Source of the DNA: Leptospirales bacterium
GTDB taxonomy: Bacteria > Spirochaetota > Leptospiria > Leptospirales > Leptospiraceae
Reading direction: 5' to 3'
DNA: 64,000 nt
Assembly: GCA_013297885.1 (NCBI GenBank)
Contig: JAAFIR010000021.1
Coordinates: forward strand, 1 to 64,000
Shown here: piece after piece, positions 36,168 through 44,477 of the stretch
Numbering within the stretch: position 1 is the stretch's first letter
Layout of the letters: every line of letters starts with the position of its first letter
Notes under the pieces: model-generated
What the model was told of the DNA's origin: nothing
Seen by the model: the letters and a program-made list of their open reading frames with translations, nothing else
Database searches by the model: none
Made by a program: the position numbers and the translations under genes

Positions 36168-37352
36168 TTAAAAATTTACTCCCAATCCGAAATAAAAATG
36201 TTTAATAGTATTTGTTCTTGCAAGTTTATCTAAATTTGATTCTCCGAATCCTAAAAAATTACCTTCGCGTTGACTATTAATTAAAGCAAATTTAAAAATT
36301 TCTGCATTATAATTTTCTGTGGAAGTTAGAATTGGAATTTTATCATTTAAAGAAACTGTTTTGAAATATTCAGTTAAAGTATATCCTAAAAATATATTTA
36401 TTTTACTTATAGAATAATTGATTTCTCCTTCCAGTTCATATCCTGCATAATTAACTTCATTTGTTCTGTAATTAATGTTTGAATAAACATTTCTTACTCC
36501 GTTGAAAGAATAATCACTTCTGCTATAGGTTAAACGATTTACTCCAGGTAATGGCTGAAAAAGTTTTGTAGTTAAACGAAATCTAAAATCACTGAATTTA
36601 GTTAAAAAGCTTAAACCAGACTGCATCGAGTAAGCTCTTGTAATTTCTTTAATTTCTGACATTCGATCTAAAATTTTAGGAATTGTGATGGGATCTGAAT
36701 TTCGATAGTATTCTTCATTAAATTCTCTGATAGCTAAAGCTGGTTGAACTACGAAATATTTATTTAAACCAGCATTTTTAAAAACAATGTATTGTGTTTC
36801 TTTATAAATATGTTTAAAAGTTCCTGGATTGTATTGAAAAGGTATATTTAGTCCAGTAGAATATTCACCAGAATAAAATTTAGATCTATTTATAATTTGA
36901 AATCCATATTCACCAGTTTTACTTGTATATGAAATTGTACTACGGCTCATTGGGGTTAAAATATTTGATGGTTGATTGTAAAAAGTAGAATTTGGTTCAA
37001 AATTGGTTCCTGTAAAATTATCTTTTGGAACATCTCCACTGTGAGTTATGATGTTATAATTAGTTGGCAGACTTCTAAATAAATCATTCAGAAAAGGAAC
37101 TATCCACTTGTCACTTGAATCCCCTCCACTTGAACTAGTATGTCCTGAATTTCCACCAGCTACAGAAAATGCAAAACCAGTTTGAACAATGCTATTTGGT
37201 GGAAAGTAAAATTGTTTTTTTACTCTTAAGTCAACTTCTTCAGTAGTATTTTGTTTTGGATCAGAAACTTCATTTTGTGTAATTTTTTTTGCCTGAGAAA
37301 AAACTGATGAACTGATAAAGAAAATTATTATAACAAATATTTTTAAAATCAT
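36168..37352 (-). CDS. Outer-membrane beta-barrel protein, unknown function
   Basis: This 394-residue protein starts at 37352 (MILKIFVIIIFFISSSVFSQA), where GGAG sits six bases before the ATG. An Asn/Thr/Ser-rich region follows the signal peptide and amphipathic strands alternate to the end, which finishes YFGLGVNF, typical of barrel proteins with a C-terminal Phe. Strands with Tyr/Thr (e.g. YNPGTFKHIYKETQYIV) fit an outer-membrane barrel. The family was not recognised. It follows the TRL-like lipoprotein cluster by one base, and its ribosome-binding site lies in the final codons of that cluster, so all four genes form one operon. Confidence 0.72.
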   Translation of the reverse strand: MILKIFVIIIFFISSSVFSQAKKITQNEVSDPKQNTTEEVDLRVKKQFYFPPNSIVQTGFAFSVAGGNSGHTSSSGGDSSDKWIVPFLNDLFRSLPTNYNIITHSGDVPKDNFTGTNFEPNSTFYNQPSNILTPMSRSTISYTSKTGEYGFQIINRSKFYSGEYSTGLNIPFQYNPGTFKHIYKETQYIVFKNAGLNKYFVVQPALAIREFNEEYYRNSDPITIPKILDRMSEIKEITRAYSMQSGLSFLTKFSDFRFRLTTKLFQPLPGVNRLTYSRSDYSFNGVRNVYSNINYRTNEVNYAGYELEGEINYSISKINIFLGYTLTEYFKTVSLNDKIPILTSTENYNAEIFKFALINSQREGNFLGFGESNLDKLARTNTIKHFYFGLGVNF

Positions 37353-37353
37353 T

Positions 37354-37674
37354 TTATTCTCCATAAACAATTACACATTCTTCATAATAAAAAGGAAAAA
37401 TAGATGTAGACTTTCTATCAATAACAGCAATTTTTGTGATTCCAGCTTTGTCTCTAGCTTCATCTATACTTCCACCAATTCCATAATACAAATATAATAA
37501 ATTACCAAAATAACTTCCAAATGCACAAGACTCACCTTTTTTGAGAATTAAGTTTGAAGCAATTGAGCTTTGTTTATTTGAAAGATGATGTTTTGTTCTT
37601 CCAAATAAAGCTACCACAGGATTAGAAGTGCAATTCGTAAAAATGAGTAATGAAAGTAAAATTATTTTTTTCAT
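37354..37674 (-). CDS. TRL-like family lipoprotein (third of three)
   Basis: This 106-residue lipoprotein starts at 37674 (MKKIILLSLLIFTNC). The mature part carries KGESCAFGS..., then GIGGSIDEARDKAGITKIAVIDRKS and ends ECVIVYGE. The (G)(D/G)(A/S)S(I/G)DxA...GITKIxxID block and the terminal (V/T)xGE are shared with the two genes upstream, as in TRL-like proteins of unknown function. The GGAGAATAA at its end supplies the ribosome-binding site of the following outer-membrane gene. It probably arose by tandem duplication. Confidence 0.8.
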   Translation of the reverse strand: MKKIILLSLLIFTNCTSNPVVALFGRTKHHLSNKQSSIASNLILKKGESCAFGSYFGNLLYLYYGIGGSIDEARDKAGITKIAVIDRKSTSIFPFYYEECVIVYGE

Positions 37675-37675
37675 T

Positions 37676-38026
37676 TTATTCTCCATAAACAATAGTGCAG
37701 TATCTACTAAAAGTTCCTAAACCAGCGTTCAAAGTTCTATGATCAATATGTGAAATTCTTTTAATTCCATTTTCCATTGCAACTCCACCAGCAGAAGCAT
37801 CACCCCACATCGCTAAGAACAAAACTTGAGTGATGCAACCTTCTCCTTTTTTGTCAGATTTGACATCATTGGCTTGATTAAATTCTCCAGGGAAAAGATT
37901 TTCTGTAAAAAGAAGTCCGTTAACAGGACCATTGGGCTTCTGAATTACAACTGTTGCAAGGAATTGAACAGGAGTTTGACAATTTGAGAAAATCAAAAAT
38001 AGTAGAATTATTAATATTTTTTTCAT
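37676..38026 (-). CDS. TRL-like family lipoprotein (second of three)
   Basis: This 116-residue lipoprotein has the signal MKKILIILLFLIFSNC. The shared domain shows KGEGCITQVLFLAMWGDASAGGVAMENGIKRISHIDHRT and ends CTIVYGE. It is flanked by close paralogues on both sides, with one or two bases between the genes, so all are read from one transcript. The family has no established function; surface location is expected from the lipobox. Confidence 0.82.
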   Translation of the reverse strand: MKKILIILLFLIFSNCQTPVQFLATVVIQKPNGPVNGLLFTENLFPGEFNQANDVKSDKKGEGCITQVLFLAMWGDASAGGVAMENGIKRISHIDHRTLNAGLGTFSRYCTIVYGE

Positions 38027-38028
38027 AA

Positions 38029-38409
38029 TTACTCACCAGTAACTGTTGTACAAAATCTATGATAAAATAAAAAAACTCCAAACTGTTCATGAGACACAGA
38101 AGCAATTTTTTTTAAATGTCCATTCTTTAAAGCTTTATCTATTGATGAATCCCCAAATGCAACTAAATTCAGAATGGAATGAGAGCATGATTCACCAGAA
38201 TAAATTGCTTGAACATTATTTCCAACTTGTCCAGGAGAATGATTCAAATGAAATAAATACCCACCTTTGAATATAATATGATAGGGGTTGCTATATTCTT
38301 TAGTGGGATTTGTGTCGTTTGCTGAGGTATAAATTGACCAATAATTTACTGCAGAACAATTATTTATAAAACAAGTTAATAGGAATATTGATATCACAAC
38401 TCTTTTCAT
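38029..38409 (-). CDS. TRL-like family lipoprotein (first of three)
   Basis: This 126-residue lipoprotein starts MKRVVISIFLLTCFINNC. The domain has YSGESCSHSILNLVAFGDSSIDKALKNGHLKKIASVSHE, the clearest family motif in the trio, and ends CTTVTGE. It is the first gene of the four-gene TRL/outer-membrane operon. The upstream gap of 49 bp to the next minus-strand gene is short, so a promoter could lie within that gap or in the peptidase gene. Confidence 0.83.
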   Translation of the reverse strand: MKRVVISIFLLTCFINNCSAVNYWSIYTSANDTNPTKEYSNPYHIIFKGGYLFHLNHSPGQVGNNVQAIYSGESCSHSILNLVAFGDSSIDKALKNGHLKKIASVSHEQFGVFLFYHRFCTTVTGE

Positions 38410-38458
38410 TTAACCACTGTTAAACTATCAAAAAACTTTGTAAAGTGAATTTTTTTAT

Positions 38459-39406
38459 TTACTCTTGTTTTAATTTGACTGTGCCAGAATACTTATTGAT
38501 AAACTCTTCTAATTTTACTTGAATTTCGTCAATTTTCATTTCAAGACTTTCCTCTAAGTACAAAATTACTTTTTTTCCAAGACTTTTTCCTTTATCATTT
38601 TGGCTTAATTCAAAAAGATATTTTTTTACAAAAGGGATCATTTTCTTTTTAGTCCAGAGATAACAGAAAAAAATTCTAGCATATGAATATCCGTATTCTT
38701 GTTTCATATCTGAGTCTAATAAAAATTCTTTTAATGGAACTAATTTTTTTTTACGTAAAACTTCTTTTACTTCTGGAAGCCTCCAATTAGTATAACCTTC
38801 TAAAAAAGAATTTCCAGAAGTAGCACCCATTTCATAAAAAGAAGCAAATCCTTCAGTGAACCAATCCTGAGTGTTATCATAGTTCGCATAAAAATCTGAA
38901 AATGCGTGAATCATTTCATGCCAAGCAGTTCCTGGACCAGAACCACAATAGGAAAAAAATGTTTTTGCAGTTGGAGTCCATTTTTCTTGTTTTGGATAAT
39001 ATACTCCGTAAGAATCAAAACCCATTTCTTTTTTAAATTTATATTTATTTGGAAACATAACAACTCTAACTGCATATTTTGGTTCAGAAGGAAAATATTT
39101 TGGATATGTATCTTTAAAAAAAATCAACATCTTAGATTCTAATTTTTGATACTCAACTTCTGAACATGAATGAGCGATGTTAAAATATTTTGTATAATTG
39201 TATTTGAACTTCGTATCTGAATAAAGACTAGGATAAAGAGATTTCATTGGTTCTAACTCTTTAGCTTTTTTAGATTTAAAATCTAAATAAGAAATTTTTT
39301 CATTTAAATAAATAAATTCTTTGTCTGATTCTTTTGGCTCTTTTAAAAAAGAAAAATCTGAATCTGAAAATAGATTTAGTCCAATAAAAAATAAAATGAA
39401 TTTCAT
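38459..39406 (-). CDS. Secreted gluzincin-type metallopeptidase (MA-like)
   Basis: This 315-residue exported protein has a short signal (MKFILFFIGLNLFS). TAWHEMIHAFSD gives an HExxH zinc-binding site (about 165-170), followed some 20 residues later by DWFTEGFASFYEMG, whose Glu would be the third zinc ligand as in gluzincins of the peptidase MA clan. The GYSYARIFFCYLWTKK region and helical C-terminus fit that family. Its substrate is unknown and it should act in the periplasm or on the surface. A GAGGT site precedes the ATG. It lies upstream of the TRL cluster on the same strand. Confidence 0.82.
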   Translation of the reverse strand: MKFILFFIGLNLFSDSDFSFLKEPKESDKEFIYLNEKISYLDFKSKKAKELEPMKSLYPSLYSDTKFKYNYTKYFNIAHSCSEVEYQKLESKMLIFFKDTYPKYFPSEPKYAVRVVMFPNKYKFKKEMGFDSYGVYYPKQEKWTPTAKTFFSYCGSGPGTAWHEMIHAFSDFYANYDNTQDWFTEGFASFYEMGATSGNSFLEGYTNWRLPEVKEVLRKKKLVPLKEFLLDSDMKQEYGYSYARIFFCYLWTKKKMIPFVKKYLFELSQNDKGKSLGKKVILYLEESLEMKIDEIQVKLEEFINKYSGTVKLKQE

Positions 39407-39557
39407 ATTTACCTCAAAAGTTATTTATAAATAATCTTTCTAAGTGATTATCGTTTAATAAATGTTGAACTGGTCAATAATCTTTTAGATGGATTTTTTT
39501 GTTATCGATAAATGTTCAATAGCAAACAAACTTGTGCAATCTAAATTATAGAAAAAA

Positions 39558-40391
39558 TTATTCCAAAGCTTTTAATAATTTTACTGTTTCAGTTTGTTTA
39601 AATCGGTCTGCCCATTCAAGAGCTGTAAACCCATCTTTATCTTTGATGTCTGAATCTGCACCTTTGTCTAAAAGCAAGGAAGTGATTTCAGTGTTTCCTC
39701 TTCTTGCAGAATAAATCAACGCTGTTTTTCCAGAGTTATCTTTTAAGTTTAATTTTGCAGTTTTTTGAAGTAAAATTTTTGTGATAAATTTATTTCCGTT
39801 TCTTGCAGCATACATTAATGGAGTTAAACCTTGGATATCTGCAAAATTTAAATCAGGTTTAAAATTATTTGAATATATAAATCTTGAATTATCATTTAAT
39901 TTAGCAGCATGTAAAATTTCTCTGGAAGCTTGATTTTTATCAAAAAAAATTTCTTCATTTGCACCATTATTTTTTAAAAGTTTTGCAAGTTCAAGATGAC
40001 CGTTGATACGAGCAAGTAAATAAGGCGAAAGTCCATCTTTTGTTTTTAAATTGATATTTGCACAAGCAGAAATCAAATTTTCAACAATTTCAAAATGTCT
40101 TCCAATTCCTAAAGAAGATGCTTTTGCAATAGCTGTATAACCTTGTTTGTCTTGTGCATTGATGTTTGCACCTTTTTTTAATATAATGTCCACTATCTCA
40201 GGAGATCCATACCAAGATGCTAAAATTAAAGCTGTTTCGCCTTCTTCATTTTTATTTTCGAGATCAGCTTTATTTTCTAAAGACAATTTTACAAGTGCTA
40301 GATTTCCTGTTTTGGCTCCAATTATTAAATCATCATTTGGGCTTGAGAATAAATTAAAAATAAAAATTAAACTTAAAAATAAAAAATTCAT
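39558..40391 (-). CDS. Secreted ankyrin-repeat protein
   Basis: This 277-residue protein has a signal peptide (MNFLFLSLIFIFNLFS) and seven or so ankyrin repeats (e.g. EGETALILASWYGSPEIVDIILKKGANINAQDK, cut here in reading; also GLTPLMYAARNGNKF and GKTALIYSARRGN). Most units end in GA(N/D). The repeats should form a binding scaffold in the periplasm or outside. Its start overlaps the stop of the ankyrin lipoprotein gene upstream by 4 bp, so the two are expressed together and probably derive from one another. Confidence 0.88.
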   Translation of the reverse strand: MNFLFLSLIFIFNLFSSPNDDLIIGAKTGNLALVKLSLENKADLENKNEEGETALILASWYGSPEIVDIILKKGANINAQDKQGYTAIAKASSLGIGRHFEIVENLISACANINLKTKDGLSPYLLARINGHLELAKLLKNNGANEEIFFDKNQASREILHAAKLNDNSRFIYSNNFKPDLNFADIQGLTPLMYAARNGNKFITKILLQKTAKLNLKDNSGKTALIYSARRGNTEITSLLLDKGADSDIKDKDGFTALEWADRFKQTETVKLLKALE

Positions 40392-41116
40392 TTTTCTGTT
40401 CCTTTTGAAATCTCTTTGAGAATATGAATATGATTATTTTCTTCTGCATGTGAAGAAATTGTCAAACCGAAATTTGAGAGATTTGTTTTAATAGCACCGT
40501 TTTTTACAAGTAACCTGAACATTTCCAAATTACCATTTGATGAAGCATAAGAAAGTGCAGTTTCACCTTCATTATTTTTATGATTTATATTTGCTTTTGC
40601 ATCAATTAAAAGTTTTGCGATTTCGAATTGGTTTTCTTTTACAGCAAGAATTAGGGCTGTATTTTCATCAATTATTGGGATTTTAATTGTATTCGGATTT
40701 ACACCTTTTTCTAAAAGTAATTTTACAATTTGTATATTTCCTCGAAGACATGCTTTCATCAAAGGAGTTTCACCTGATTTATCTTTAATATTTGGATTTG
40801 CACCTTGTTCTAAAAGTAATTTTAGGATGTCAAAATGATTATTTGAAGCAGCTCTATAGATTGCAGTATCACCTAAATTTGTTCTAATATCTAAAAATGG
40901 TTTTTGTTTTAACAAGGTATTAACTACTTCAATTTTTCCATTGCTTGAAGAAGCTATTAAAGGTGTCCAACCTCTTTCTTCTTTAGAATTGATATCTAAA
41001 TTTTGATTTAAAAAAAATCTTACTTTTTCTAAATTTCCTTCAGCTGAAGCTTCTACAAATTTTTCTTGGACAGAACTACAATTTAAAACCAATAAATATA
41101 AAATAAATAATTTCAA
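40388..41116 (-). CDS. Ankyrin-repeat lipoprotein
   Basis: This 242-residue protein starts MKLFILYLLVLNC, a lipoprotein signal ending in Cys13. About six ankyrin repeats follow (e.g. GWTPLIASSSNGKIEVV, GDTAIYRAASNNHFDIL, GETPLMKACLRGNIQIV). Ankyrin repeats bind proteins; membrane attachment would place the scaffold at the envelope, with the secreted ankyrin partner encoded directly downstream. The partner protein is not identifiable from the sequence. Confidence 0.88.
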   Translation of the reverse strand: MKLFILYLLVLNCSSVQEKFVEASAEGNLEKVRFFLNQNLDINSKEERGWTPLIASSSNGKIEVVNTLLKQKPFLDIRTNLGDTAIYRAASNNHFDILKLLLEQGANPNIKDKSGETPLMKACLRGNIQIVKLLLEKGVNPNTIKIPIIDENTALILAVKENQFEIAKLLIDAKANINHKNNEGETALSYASSNGNLEMFRLLVKNGAIKTNLSNFGLTISSHAEENNHIHILKEISKGTEK

Positions 41117-41490
41117 AAACTTACTCCTAACTAAAACTAAAAAATAAAAAATCCTTTTTTATAAAAGAAGTTTTTAATTTTAATTTAAGGTTAATGATTA
41201 AAAAAAAATTTTATTACTTTGAAACCAATTCAGTAATGATTTAATTATTAACTCAGCTTACGCTCCGAGAGCCGCACTCTGTCTCAAGTGTGATTTTTCG
41301 GTACTCATCGCCGAGGGTGTGATGCTTGCAGGCATCTTAAATTTATTCGTTTCTTTAATTCTCTTTAATAAACAAAAATATTCTAGAAATTAATTTTTTC
41401 GTAACATAAGTTATTAAACATTTTATCATTTTTAATTTAGATTAAATGAACTAGTTTACAAAAACAAATTTGATTGAATCGTGAATTTAG
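41117..41490. other. Non-coding gap before cysE with a GC-rich island
   Basis: This 374-bp divergent gap holds the promoters of the ankyrin pair (left) and cysE (right). The part 41252-41338 is about half G+C by eye, against the very AT-rich surroundings, and has small hairpins such as GCTC-TCG-GAGC and CACT/AGTG on the minus strand. It may be a worn repeat element. No known riboswitch consensus was visible. The remainder is AT-rich. Confidence 0.4.
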
Positions 41491-42192
41491 ATGTTTGAAA
41501 ATATCAAAAAAATTAGAGAAAATGATCCTGCTGCAAAATCTTATTTAGAAGTTATTCTATGTTATCCTGGACTTCATGCACTTTGGTTTCATGGCATTGC
41601 ACATTTTTTGTATAAATGTAAAATTATTTTACTTGCACGTTATATTAATTATCTCACACGTTTTTTAACTGGAATTGATATTCATCCAGGAGCAAAAATT
41701 TCTTCAGGAATAATGATTGATCATGGAATGGGAATTGTGATTGGTGAAACTGCTGAAATTGGAAAAGGGTGTTTGATTTACCAAGGTGTCACTCTTGGAG
41801 GCACTGGAAAAGAATCTGGGAAACGTCATCCCACTCTCAAAGAAAATGTTGTTATTGGATCCGGAGCAAAAGTTTTAGGAAATATCACAATTGGGGCAAA
41901 TGTTAGAATTGGAGCAGGTTCAGTTGTGATGAGAGATGTTCCGGATAATTGTACTGTTGTTGGAATTCCAGGAAGGGTTGTAAAAACGAATATTCAAAAT
42001 TCAGATCACATGCTCGATCATGGTGAAATGCCAGATCCAGTTGCAAAAGTATTTTCAATATTACACGAAAAAATTGAAAGTTTACAAATCGAAATAGCAA
42101 ATATGTCTAAAGAAAAAATAAAAAAAGATATGTTTAAAAAAGAAGAAAAAGAATTTCTTCAGGAATTTTTTATCGATGGAGATGGAATTTAA
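41491..42192 (+). CDS. cysE: Serine O-acetyltransferase
   Basis: This 233-residue enzyme transfers acetyl from acetyl-CoA to L-serine, the first step of cysteine synthesis. [16 protein letters not shown] begins the helical N-terminal domain. [49 protein letters not shown] and [13 protein letters not shown] form the left-handed hexapeptide-repeat domain, with the catalytic His and Asp in IHPG and MIDHG contexts. The C-terminal tail is lengthened by a charged helix ([17 protein letters not shown]). Its TAA overlaps the riboflavin synthase ATG by one base, an unusual pairing that suggests a shared operon without a common pathway. Confidence 0.95.
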   Translation: MFENIKKIRENDPAAKSYLEVILCYPGLHALWFHGIAHFLYKCKIILLARYINYLTRFLTGIDIHPGAKISSGIMIDHGMGIVIGETAEIGKGCLIYQGVTLGGTGKESGKRHPTLKENVVIGSGAKVLGNITIGANVRIGAGSVVMRDVPDNCTVVGIPGRVVKTNIQNSDHMLDHGEMPDPVAKVFSILHEKIESLQIEIANMSKEKIKKDMFKKEEKEFLQEFFIDGDGI

Positions 42193-42791
42193 TGTTTACA
42201 GGACTTGTTGAACTCACTGGAAAAATTTTAGATATAAAAAAAACTTCCGATGGGAGAGAATTTTTAGTATCTGCAAATTTTTTTGAAAATGATTTAAAAC
42301 TTGGAGATTCTATCTCAATTAATGGAGCTTGCCAAACTATTACAAAATTAAATTTTGATAAAACAGAATTTCATTTTTATTCTTCTTATAAAACTTTAGA
42401 GCTTACCAATTTTTCTGATTTAGTAATTGGTGATGAAATCAATTTAGAACGCTCTATGAAATTATCTGATCGACTTGGTGGGCATTTGGTTTCTGGGCAT
42501 GTAGATGGAATGGGTGTTGTAAAAGAAAGAAATGTTCGTGATAATGGAAATGTAGAAATTTTTTTTATTGAATTAAATTCTATTGAATCAAAATACGTTG
42601 TAGAAAGAGGAAGTATCACAGTTGATGGAATTTCTCTAACAGTTGTTTCGATAAAAGAAAATTTATTGGAACTAGTTTTAATACCAGAAACAATCAAAAA
42701 AACAAATGCAAAATTTTGGAATCCAAAAGTAAAAGTCAATATTGAAATTGATCTGGTCGCTCGTTATATAGAGAAATTTTTAGGAAACTAA
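42192..42791 (+). CDS. ribE: Riboflavin synthase, alpha subunit
   Basis: This 199-residue enzyme condenses two 6,7-dimethyl-8-ribityllumazines into riboflavin. It starts [12 protein letters not shown], the family signature, and has SISINGACQTI with the catalytic Cys, SDRLGGHLVSGHVDG, and in the second lumazine-binding half GSITVDGISLTVV. The length is normal for the family (about 200). The rest of the riboflavin pathway is not in this window. The gene is called ribE in Bacillus and ribC in E. coli. No FMN riboswitch is visible; the leader is the end of cysE. Confidence 0.96.
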   Translation: MFTGLVELTGKILDIKKTSDGREFLVSANFFENDLKLGDSISINGACQTITKLNFDKTEFHFYSSYKTLELTNFSDLVIGDEINLERSMKLSDRLGGHLVSGHVDGMGVVKERNVRDNGNVEIFFIELNSIESKYVVERGSITVDGISLTVVSIKENLLELVLIPETIKKTNAKFWNPKVKVNIEIDLVARYIEKFLGN

Positions 42792-42793
42792 TT

Positions 42794-43432
42794 ATGAATA
42801 TAGAAACTTTTCCTGTTTATCCACTTGGTTGTAATTGTTCGATTTTGTCGGAGGAAAATTCAAATGAAGCAATAATTGTGGATCCCGGTGGAGATGAAAA
42901 AAGAATTATTGCTTATCTACATAAAAAAAATCTCAAGCCAAAATATATCATTCATACACATGCTCATTTTGATCATTGTCTTGGAACAAAACCTGTTTCG
43001 GATGAATTTGAAGGGAGCAAAATCGCTCTTCATAAAGACGATTTAGATTTATATCAAAATATTCATTCACAATGTAAATTATTTGGTATAAAATTTACAG
43101 GTGAAATAAAAGAGCTTGATTTTTATTTGGAAGATAACCAAATTTTAGAATTTGGGAAATCTAAATTGGAAGTTATACATACTCCAGGTCATAGTCCAGG
43201 TTCAGTTTGTTTTCACTTGCACACTCCAGAAAAACCAATTTTATTTTCTGGTGATACTTTATTTGCAGGTGGGATTGGTAGAACTGACCTTTGGGGTGGA
43301 AATTATGAAACGATAATGAAATCGATCAAAAATCGTCTTTTAAATTTGGAAGATGAAACAGTTGTGATTCCTGGTCATGGTGGAAATTCAATTATTTATA
43401 ATGAGAAAAATTATAATCCATTTCTAGTTTGA
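42794..43432 (+). CDS. Metallo-beta-lactamase fold hydrolase (glyoxalase II-like)
   Basis: This 212-residue soluble hydrolase has HTHAHFDH (HxHxDH zinc motif), HTPGHSPGSVCF, SGDTLF and IPGHGG, the standard MBL metal ligands for a two-metal centre. Size and motifs fit the glyoxalase II-like short branch, which hydrolyses thioesters. It follows riboflavin synthase by two bases and probably shares its operon. The physiological substrate is unknown. Confidence 0.92.
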   Translation: MNIETFPVYPLGCNCSILSEENSNEAIIVDPGGDEKRIIAYLHKKNLKPKYIIHTHAHFDHCLGTKPVSDEFEGSKIALHKDDLDLYQNIHSQCKLFGIKFTGEIKELDFYLEDNQILEFGKSKLEVIHTPGHSPGSVCFHLHTPEKPILFSGDTLFAGGIGRTDLWGGNYETIMKSIKNRLLNLEDETVVIPGHGGNSIIYNEKNYNPFLV

Positions 43433-43463
43433 ATTTTTTTTGACCGATATTATTATTGTTTAT

Positions 43464-44477
43464 ATGATAGTTCTTAGGCTAATTTCTTATTTTTTAATTT
43501 TATTTCTATTCACTTCTGTTTTGTCAATAAGTTCTGTAACTTGGTCGTTTATAGAATCTGTTAAGTCATCATACAATTTGATCACTTATACTTCTGATAA
43601 CAAAGCTAGAGACATTTTAGCAACTGTTGCAAAAGTGGCTGAACATAAAATGAACCTTGATGGATACAACCAATTAAACGAAATTTTCCTAAGATTAATA
43701 AAACAATCCGAAAAAGATTTGGATAAATTTGTAATTAAAGAAATTTTTTTAATTTCAACTAGCGGAGATTTATTATCTCATTCGAATGCTGAAGAATTAA
43801 ACTCAGATACAAAACAAAAATACGATAAACCTTATTTTACAAGAGCTTTAAGGATGAGAAAAGGACAACTACCCTCTCCACAAGTTTATGGAACTGAAGA
43901 ATACAAAGGTGATAATTCTTATTTTAGTAATCAAATTTTAAAACTATTTCCAGATTTAAAAAATCAAGAAACTCTTTTATCTGCACCTATTTATACTTTA
44001 GAAAATTTGAATACTGTTGGCACAATCCATTTGATTTATTCAAGGGGAAATATTTTAAACTTCATCGAAACCCAAAGGAAATTATTTTTTTGGATGTTAT
44101 GGAATTATATTGGAATATCTTTTTTAGTTTCTCTTGTTTTATTTGGGATTTATGCAATATTTTTATTTGGAACTTATAAACAAGCAGCTCGAAAAACTGC
44201 AAAACAACCAGAACCTGAATACAATGAAATAGTAACAAAAGTATTAAATTATGTAAGCAAACAAGAAGAGCGAATAACTGAATACTTAACCCCAATCCCA
44301 ATGAAACTTTCAGATATAGGTAATATTTCTGAACTAATTGATAATTCTTTACATCCCGAAAATATTACAACTTCCAATTTCCAAAAAATTGATTTAAATA
44401 TAACAAAAACTGATATACCAGTTGTTGAAACTAATAAAAAAGATACTGAAGTTGTAGATGCAATTTATTTAGACTAA
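43464..44477 (+). CDS. Two-TM sensor-like membrane protein (Cache-type)
   Basis: This protein of about 337 residues has an N-terminal TM helix (MIVLRLISYFLILFLFTSVL), a periplasmic region (about 30-200) that resembles a Cache/PAS-like sensor (FLISTSGDLLSHS, PYFTRALRMRKGQL, LLSAPIYTLENLNTVGTIHLIYS), a second TM helix (about 210-235) and a 100-residue cytoplasmic tail without a known output domain. The start at 43464 is preferred; an in-frame TTG at 43440 would add a hydrophobic extension. The STAS/zinc-ribbon gene overlaps its stop, so the tail may contact that protein. Confidence 0.65.
   Translation: MIVLRLISYFLILFLFTSVLSISSVTWSFIESVKSSYNLITYTSDNKARDILATVAKVAEHKMNLDGYNQLNEIFLRLIKQSEKDLDKFVIKEIFLISTSGDLLSHSNAEELNSDTKQKYDKPYFTRALRMRKGQLPSPQVYGTEEYKGDNSYFSNQILKLFPDLKNQETLLSAPIYTLENLNTVGTIHLIYSRGNILNFIETQRKLFFWMLWNYIGISFLVSLVLFGIYAIFLFGTYKQAARKTAKQPEPEYNEIVTKVLNYVSKQEERITEYLTPIPMKLSDIGNISELIDNSLHPENITTSNFQKIDLNITKTDIPVVETNKKDTEVVDAIYLD

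Noticed and set aside
41252-41338. Known riboswitch (SAM, cobalamin, TPP, FMN, glycine or c-di-GMP type) before cysE
   Set aside because: None of the conserved core words of these classes could be found on either strand; only short hairpins are visible.
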